NCBI GenBank assembly: GCA_947253135.1
Contig: CAMXYS010000054.1
Span: forward strand, 1 to 9,710
Length of the DNA: 9,710 nucleotides
Origin: an uncultured Clostridia bacterium
Lineage (GTDB): Bacteria > Bacillota > Clostridia > Saccharofermentanales > Fastidiosipilaceae
Direction of reading: 5' to 3'
Shown here piece after piece: positions 6,058 through 9,710 of this stretch. Position 1 is the stretch's first letter. Each line of letters starts with the position of its first letter. The notes under the pieces are model-generated. The model searched no databases. It was not told the origin of the DNA and saw only the letters and a list, made by a program, of their open reading frames with translations. The position numbers were made by a program, and so were the translations under genes.

Positions 6058-7058
6058 TACTCAACCTCCTCTTTATAAATAATCTCTTGCCTGTCTAAGT
6101 AGTCTAAAATGCGACGGCGGTCCTCTTCATTTTTCGGAATTTGGATCAGCATCTGACCAAAGGCCTTGCCGTCTATATTCTTACTGTCTGCGGACAAAAT
6201 ATTGACCGGTACCCGGCAGGTCAAAATTAAATTTGACAAGATCGGCTCATAGGAACTGCGACCGTCAAAGCTGATCCGAATCAGGTGCCCACCCTCGGCC
6301 ATCCGGTCAACCAACTCGCCTTTACTGACCACCAGCCGGCGGGCAGCAGCTGACTTCGGTTTCATAAAAATATCCGCTACCGAACCCTGCTCTACTACCT
6401 GACCGGCATCCATAACGGCCACTCGGTCACAGATCCGAGTGACCACATCCATGGAGTGAGTGATCAAAATAATAGTGACGCCCAACTGTTCATTGATGGA
6501 CTTCAGCAAATCCAGAATTTGCTCCGTTGTTGTTGGATCTAAGGCGCTGGTCACCTCGTCGCACAGCAGCACCTCGGGGTCGGTCGCCAAAGCCCTGGCA
6601 ATGGCCACCCGCTGTTGCTGGCCGCCGGACAGTTGTGAGGGATAAGCAGTGAGCTTGCCGGGTAAGCCGACCAAGTTCAAAAGCTCCTCGGCCTTGGCCG
6701 CTGCCTCAGCACGCGGCAGGCCGATAATTTCCAAGGGGAAGGTGACATTGCGCAAGGCAGTCCGCTGGCTGAGCAGGTTAAAATTTTGAAAAACCATGCT
6801 CATCTTGCGGCGCTGTGCCAACAAGGCCTTTCCTTTGAAGTCACTCAAATCCTCCCCCTTAAAGTAAACCGCTCCGACCGTGGGGCGCTCCAGTAAGTTC
6901 AAACAGCGGATTAAGGTGCTTTTCCCGGCTCCGGACAAGCCGATCATGCCAAAGACCTCCCCCTGTTCAATAGCCAGATTGACGTCCTTTAAGGCCTCTA
7001 CATCGCCCGCTGTTGTCGCAAAGGTTTTACTTAAGTTTTTTGTTTGTAGGATGCTCAC
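6057..7058 (-). CDS. metN: Methionine ABC transporter ATP-binding protein MetN
   Basis: MetN is the cytoplasmic ATPase of the MetNIQ methionine importer. The start is set at the GTG at 7058, preceded by AAGGAG with a 6-base spacer; the in-frame TTG at 7100 lies inside the leader terminator's U tract and is implausible. The 333-aa product has Walker A GLSGAGKST (40-48), Q-loop Q91, signature LSGGQQQR (143-150), Walker B VLLCDE (163-168) and the H-loop histidine H201. A C-terminal NIL/ACT-like domain (about 258-330) follows, which in E. coli MetN binds methionine and inhibits transport when the pool is high. It is the first transporter gene after the attenuator-like leader and is coupled to metI. 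Confidence 0.96.
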   Translation of the reverse strand: MSILQTKNLSKTFATTAGDVEALKDVNLAIEQGEVFGMIGLSGAGKSTLIRCLNLLERPTVGAVYFKGEDLSDFKGKALLAQRRKMSMVFQNFNLLSQRTALRNVTFPLEIIGLPRAEAAAKAEELLNLVGLPGKLTAYPSQLSGGQQQRVAIARALATDPEVLLCDEVTSALDPTTTEQILDLLKSINEQLGVTIILITHSMDVVTRICDRVAVMDAGQVVEQGSVADIFMKPKSAAARRLVVSKGELVDRMAEGGHLIRISFDGRSSYEPILSNLILTCRVPVNILSADSKNIDGKAFGQMLIQIPKNEEDRRRILDYLDRQEIIYKEEVE

Positions 7059-7102
7059 AATCCGCTCCTTTCTTTTTCTTCTGCTCCTTGGAAGGGACAA
7101 AA

Positions 7103-7132
7103 AAAGACCGTCTCCCGAGGAAGACAGTCTTT
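7103..7132 (-). terminator. Leader terminator (attenuator) upstream of metN
   Basis: In minus-strand RNA, 7132-7120 pairs with 7115-7103 in a 13-bp stem (two G-U pairs) closed by CUCG. An unbroken run of seven U (7105-7099) covers the end of the stem and the bases after it. It lies between the metN promoter and the metN ribosome binding site (7065-7070), so it would end transcription before the operon unless antitermination occurs. Its 5' arm is complementary to an upstream leader element (see the antiterminator entry). Confidence 0.88.
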
Positions 7133-7183
7133 CAAAGTTCGTTTGATTTTGGGCTCAACCGAAAGTCATCCGCAAATCTCCCT
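7118..7183 (-). promoter_or_regulatory. Predicted antiterminator of the metNIQ leader
   Basis: Hand pairing of the minus-strand RNA gives two nested helices. AGGGAGAU (7183-7176) pairs with GUCUUCCU (7125-7118) over 8 bp with two wobbles. CUUUCGG (7165-7159) pairs with UUGAAAG (7135-7129) over 7 bp with two wobbles. Together they take up nearly all of the terminator's 5' arm (7132-7120). The leader copy GGGAGA (7182-7177) duplicates the terminator 3'-arm GGGAGA (7116-7111), the usual sign of competing partners. A local hairpin, 7171-7177 with 7184-7190 (perfect 7 bp, loop AGGGAG), would compete with it or present the loop. No folding energies were computed. Confidence 0.6.
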
Positions 7184-7261
7184 ATTTGCGAACTGAGATG
7201 AACAGCACATCATCATGCCGGTCTGAGCAATTGCTTTAATTGTAATTGCGGTCTGCTTCAT
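7166..7261 (-). CDS. Met/Cys-rich leader peptide of the metNIQ operon
   Basis: A 31-codon frame opens at ATG 7261-7259 and ends at TGA 7168-7166. It is about 33 bases downstream of the predicted transcription start and 33 bases before the attenuator stem. AGGAG (7272-7276) and AGGA (7267-7270) give ribosome binding sites 10 and 5 bases upstream. The peptide begins MKQTAITIKAIAQTG and then has three consecutive ATG codons (16-18, 7216-7208) and two Cys codons (19-20, TGC TGT, 7207-7202); a third Cys is codon 30. Met and Cys clusters in a short frame before a terminator of a methionine transporter fit an attenuation leader in the style of trpL or hisL. The role is inferred; it is shorter than usual annotation cut-offs. 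Confidence 0.75.
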   Translation of the reverse strand: MKQTAITIKAIAQTGMMMCCSSQFANREICG

Positions 7262-7300
7262 CTGTTTCCTACTCCTGTCGGTCAAACTTCATTGGCTAAG

Positions 7301-7330
7301 ACTATAAAACATTTTTTGCCCTAACGTCAA
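7301..7330 (-). promoter_or_regulatory. Promoter of the metNIQ operon
   Basis: On the minus strand, -35 TTGACG (7325-7330, 5 of 6) and -10 TATAGT (7301-7306, 5 of 6) are 18 bases apart, in an AT-rich stretch just past the histidine kinase stop. Predicted transcription starts near 7294, giving a leader of about 235 bases before metN. The kinase-metN gap is about 300 bases, and this promoter, the leader peptide and the attenuator account for most of it. I see no separate kinase terminator. Confidence 0.78.
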
Positions 7331-7358
7331 GCAAAAATTTTCGCCCACTTGAATAAAT

Positions 7359-8363
7359 TTAAAATTTTAGGCTGATACGAAAATAAGACCCCCATTCCGA
7401 GTCTGCTGCCAACTCTATATTCAGATCAGCTGCCAGTTGGCTCACCAGGTAAAGGCCCATCCCGGTCGCGCGATTTTGCCGGTGCCCCTCAAGTCCCGTT
7501 CCAGTAAAGCCCTGTTCAAAAACATAGGGCAGGTCACAGGCTTTTACCCCCGGTCCGCTGTCCAGTACGGTCAGTAGAACCCTGCCGGTCACAGCATCTT
7601 GTTCCGCTTGAACCACTAGCCGCTGACCCGGTCCGGCGTATTTCAGGCTGTTAGACACCAACTGCTTTAAGATAAAGCATAGGCTGCGGCGGTCTGAGTA
7701 AACTCGGTAAGAGCCCAAATCAACCTCCGGCCTTAAGCGACTTTCCGCCAACAAAGGGCTGTAGTCAGCCTCCACATCAGCCCAGCAGTCCACCAACGAA
7801 ACTGACTCCAAAAGATAATCTTTGCGCTCACTTTTAAGGCGGTAGTAGACAAGAATACGGTCAATATTCTCCTGCAACTGCTCGCGGATATGGTCTAACT
7901 TATAAAACAAATCTCGGTCAGTTGTTGCCGCGACACTCCCATTGTCCACCAACAGAGTCAGCAAAGCCAAGGGCACCTTGATTTCATGTGCCCAGGTCTC
8001 TACATAGGCCTCGTAGTCAGCCAGCCGGTCGCGGGCCGCCTGAGCCTGCTGCTCTTGTTCTTTGAGCCTCCGCCCCAAAATTTCTAAGACAGTGGTATCC
8101 AGTTCCGGAAAAACTGCCGCCAGTCGGTCTAATTCTGCCTTTTCCGGCCTTTGTATAAATTGCCGCAGGCGCTTTTCCTTTAGCCTGACTTTCCGGCGCA
8201 GACAAATGCCCACAGCGACCAGGGCTGCTGCGGCAACCACCAGCAAAAGCACTGCCAGGGAGCCAAAGGCGCGGCTGTCAATCAACCAAACCAGCAGAGC
8301 TGTGAAGAACATCCAGAACAAAAACAGAATAAACCACGGCCGATACTGTCTAAAGACCTTCAT
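7359..8363 (-). CDS. Intramembrane-sensing (BceS-like) sensor histidine kinase
   Basis: This kinase passes a phosphoryl group to the neighbouring response regulator. The start is set at the ATG at 8363 (GGAAGG 8 bases upstream); a GTG at 8372 is also in frame. The 334-aa product has two transmembrane helices (about 10-28 and 34-54) joined by only about five residues, so it lacks an extracellular sensor domain, as in BceS-type kinases that sense through a partner ABC transporter. A linker with coiled-coil character (60-118) follows. The H-box is ETWAHEIKVPLALL with H126, N-box SNSLKYAG (N238), G1 DSGPG (268-272), F-box VFEQGFTG (281-288) and G2 ATGMGLYL (299-306). It overlaps the regulator gene by 14 bases. 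All catalytic motifs are intact. Confidence 0.93.
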   Translation of the reverse strand: MKVFRQYRPWFILFLFWMFFTALLVWLIDSRAFGSLAVLLLVVAAAALVAVGICLRRKVRLKEKRLRQFIQRPEKAELDRLAAVFPELDTTVLEILGRRLKEQEQQAQAARDRLADYEAYVETWAHEIKVPLALLTLLVDNGSVAATTDRDLFYKLDHIREQLQENIDRILVYYRLKSERKDYLLESVSLVDCWADVEADYSPLLAESRLRPEVDLGSYRVYSDRRSLCFILKQLVSNSLKYAGPGQRLVVQAEQDAVTGRVLLTVLDSGPGVKACDLPYVFEQGFTGTGLEGHRQNRATGMGLYLVSQLAADLNIELAADSEWGSYFRISLKF

Positions 8364-9036
8364 CTTCACCACCTTCCGTCAGCCGATAGCCTAGGCCCCG
8401 GGCCGCCTTAATCTGCCGGTCCACACCGGCCTCCTGCAAGCGCTTGCGCAGGCGGGCGATATTGACATTGAGGGCATTTTCATCAATGTATTCTGCCGTC
8501 CCCCAAAGCGCTCGGCAAAGCTCTTCTCTGCTCACCGGCCGCCCTTCTGCTGCCATTAACTTTTCTAAAATAAGCCCCTGATTAGTCGGCAGCACCGTGG
8601 CCCTGCCATTCCGGTAGAGGGTGTAAGTCCTGCGGTCAAAAGATAATTTATCGGCTACCAACCGCTGCCCTGCGCCCTCAAAGCGCTTGAGCAAATTTTC
8701 TACCCGAGCCAGGAGCCGCTCCCGCCGGCAGGGTTTAGTGAGGTAGTCATCAGCGCCCAGACCCAGTGCCTGCACCTCATCGCGAAGGGCATTTCTTGAA
8801 GTCAGCACCAAGATCGGAAAGGCGGCCCGCCGCTTAACCGCCTGACAAATTTCCAGCCCGCTTATGCCCGGTAAGTTGAGGTCTAATATCACCAGGTCCG
8901 GCCACAAGTCCACCAGGCGGGCGGCCAAATCTGTAAAGTCCTCCCAGGCAGTGACCTTGTAACCGGCCCGGCGGAGCAGAAAAGCCAACTCATCTCGTAA
9001 GAAGACATCATCTTCTACCACTGCGATCTGTTTCAA
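8350..9036 (-). CDS. OmpR/PhoB-family response regulator (BceR-like)
   Basis: This DNA-binding regulator is presumably phosphorylated by the overlapping kinase. The 228-aa product has a receiver domain (about 1-118) with the acidic pocket E8/D9, phospho-acceptor D52 in VILDLNLPG, T79 and K101 in DYLTKP. A winged-helix domain (about 127-222) has TNQGLILEKLM, the recognition-helix region ENALNVNIARLRKRL (186-200) and the wing ARGLGYRL (212-219). Translation starts at a TTG (9036) with AGGAGG 7 bases upstream, so a search limited to ATG would place the start wrongly. It follows the permease gene by 64 bases. In Bce-type systems the usual target is the promoter of the paired ABC transporter; the target here cannot be seen. 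Confidence 0.93.
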   Translation of the reverse strand: MKQIAVVEDDVFLRDELAFLLRRAGYKVTAWEDFTDLAARLVDLWPDLVILDLNLPGISGLEICQAVKRRAAFPILVLTSRNALRDEVQALGLGADDYLTKPCRRERLLARVENLLKRFEGAGQRLVADKLSFDRRTYTLYRNGRATVLPTNQGLILEKLMAAEGRPVSREELCRALWGTAEYIDENALNVNIARLRKRLQEAGVDRQIKAARGLGYRLTEGGEDEGL

Positions 9037-9100
9037 ATGCTCACCTCCTGCCTGGCTTCATTGTAGTCCTTATACTTTAGCGCCGATTTCTGTACCTACT

Positions 9101-9710
9101 TTATTCCGTCCGAGATAGCTTCATCATCCGGCGCAGATGCCGGCCACTACTTTGCTTAACTAGGAACAAGTAGGCAACTTCAACCAGTAACAAAAGTCCT
9201 ACAACACCAGCCGTCAAAAACCCGCGGTCAGCAGCCGCCAGCTGTTCAGCCCCCCTTGGCGATAATCCTTTAAAAATCGACTGTATGCCGAAAAAAGTAT
9301 TGGCTAGGCCCAGTACCAGTGGGAGGCCAAAAAACCAATTGATCTGGCGGTAAGCAGCCTGTCGCAAGGTCGGCCAAGTAGCGCCCAGGTAAATCAGCGT
9401 TTGATAGCGGCGGCCAGCTCGTTCCTGTCCCATTAAGTAAAGGACCCCGATCATGGTATTGGCAATTACCAAAAACAAGATCGCCAAATAAATCGTCATA
9501 TAAGAGGCTGAAACTGCATAAAACAGGTAGCGGCCCATATTTTGCAGATAGCTTTCATAGTGTAAACCGGTCTGGTCAAGGGCCTTATTCATCTCCATAA
9601 TGGCTTGCAAAAGGCCCTGTTGTTCCACTAATTCAGGCTGCAAAACGGCATTGACAAAGAGCTCCACATTATCTCCGGCATAGCGGTCAAACAAGTCGTC
9701 CGGCACAATG
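9101..9710 (-). CDS. FtsX/BceB-like ABC transporter permease, C-terminal fragment
   Basis: Only the last ~200 residues are present; the frame stays open to the window edge at 9710, so the start and the ATPase gene expected upstream are missing. Counting from the codon at 9706, a soluble stretch (1-55) precedes a long hydrophobic region (about 60-91). Next is the cytoplasmic MGQERAGRRYQTLIYLGAT (92-110), then a span at about 123-145 (FFGLPLVLGLANTFFGIQSI) and a last span at about 163-184 before a basic tail. The E-R-Y-LG-Q-FGLPL-FGIQ pattern matches the C-terminal FtsX domain of BceB-type permeases. With the adjacent regulator and kinase it suggests a peptide-antibiotic sensing and detoxification module. 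Substrate is unknown. Confidence 0.82.
   Translation of the reverse strand, partial: IVPDDLFDRYAGDNVELFVNAVLQPELVEQQGLLQAIMEMNKALDQTGLHYESYLQNMGRYLFYAVSASYMTIYLAILFLVIANTMIGVLYLMGQERAGRRYQTLIYLGATWPTLRQAAYRQINWFFGLPLVLGLANTFFGIQSIFKGLSPRGAEQLAAADRGFLTAGVVGLLLLVEVAYLFLVKQSSGRHLRRMMKLSRTE

Noticed and set aside
7059..7100. N-terminal extension of MetN from an in-frame TTG at 7100
   Set aside because: It begins within the terminator U tract and adds a basic stretch unlike MetN; the GTG at 7058 has AAGGAG at a 6-base spacing.
7269..7292. Seven-codon frame (MKFDRQE) at the very start of the met leader
   Set aside because: It starts at or within a few bases of the predicted transcript 5' end and has no room for a ribosome binding site. 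Its stop overlaps the binding site of the Met/Cys leader peptide.
7100..7300. SAM riboswitch or Met T-box in the metN leader
   Set aside because: I could not find the SAM-I core or kink-turn pattern, nor a T-box TGGNACCGCG-like sequence. The leader instead holds a small reading frame with Met/Cys codons. A covariance-model search would settle it.
9037..9100. Promoter between the permease and the response regulator (TATAAG near 9071)
   Set aside because: There is no acceptable -35 at the right distance, and the short gap suits co-transcription.

Overview
The window is about 9.7 kb of a low-to-mid GC Gram-positive genome, most likely an anaerobic Clostridia-type member of the Bacillota. The reasons are strong AAGGAG/AGGAGG ribosome binding sites, TTG and GTG starts, lipoprotein signal peptides, U-tailed intrinsic terminators, a DUF3793 protein beside a short flavodoxin, and a Bce-type two-component system. 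Every supported gene lies on the minus strand, so transcription runs from high to low coordinates. The left edge is not genomic: positions 12-44 are the 33-nt Nextera (Tn5) Read 1 adapter, so native sequence starts at about 45.

Layout in transcription order. (1) 9710-7359: the C-terminal end of an FtsX/BceB-like ABC permease, then an OmpR-type response regulator and an intramembrane-sensing histidine kinase. This is a Bce-like module of the kind that senses and resists cell-envelope-active compounds. (2) 7330-4270: a methionine-uptake operon metN-metI-metQ with its own promoter, a long leader and a strong terminator after metQ. (3) 4231-2712: a promoter with a perfect -35 box, a DUF3793 protein, a 143-aa flavodoxin and a terminator. 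(4) About 2604 to 45: a TlpA/ResA-like thioredoxin lipoprotein overlapping tcdA, then rsmE, then the first codons of another gene cut off by the adapter.

The most interesting object is the metNIQ leader. It has no SAM riboswitch or T-box signature that I can recognise. It does encode an unannotated 31-codon peptide (7166-7261) with a ribosome binding site and a Met-Met-Met-Cys-Cys run at codons 16-20. The peptide is followed by a 13-bp intrinsic terminator just ahead of the metN ribosome binding site. The leader carries a second GGGAGA copy of the terminator's 3' arm, and it can form a nested two-helix antiterminator that captures nearly all of the terminator's 5' arm. A ribosome waiting on the leader's stop codon would mask that element, while one stalled on the Met/Cys codons would leave it free. 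This is the geometry of ribosome-mediated transcription attenuation responding to sulfur amino acid supply. It is read from sequence and hand-drawn pairing only.

The remaining genes are ordinary housekeeping and redox functions: 16S rRNA m3U methylation (RsmE), ct6A tRNA modification (TcdA), extracytoplasmic thiol chemistry (TlpA-like) and FMN electron transfer (flavodoxin).
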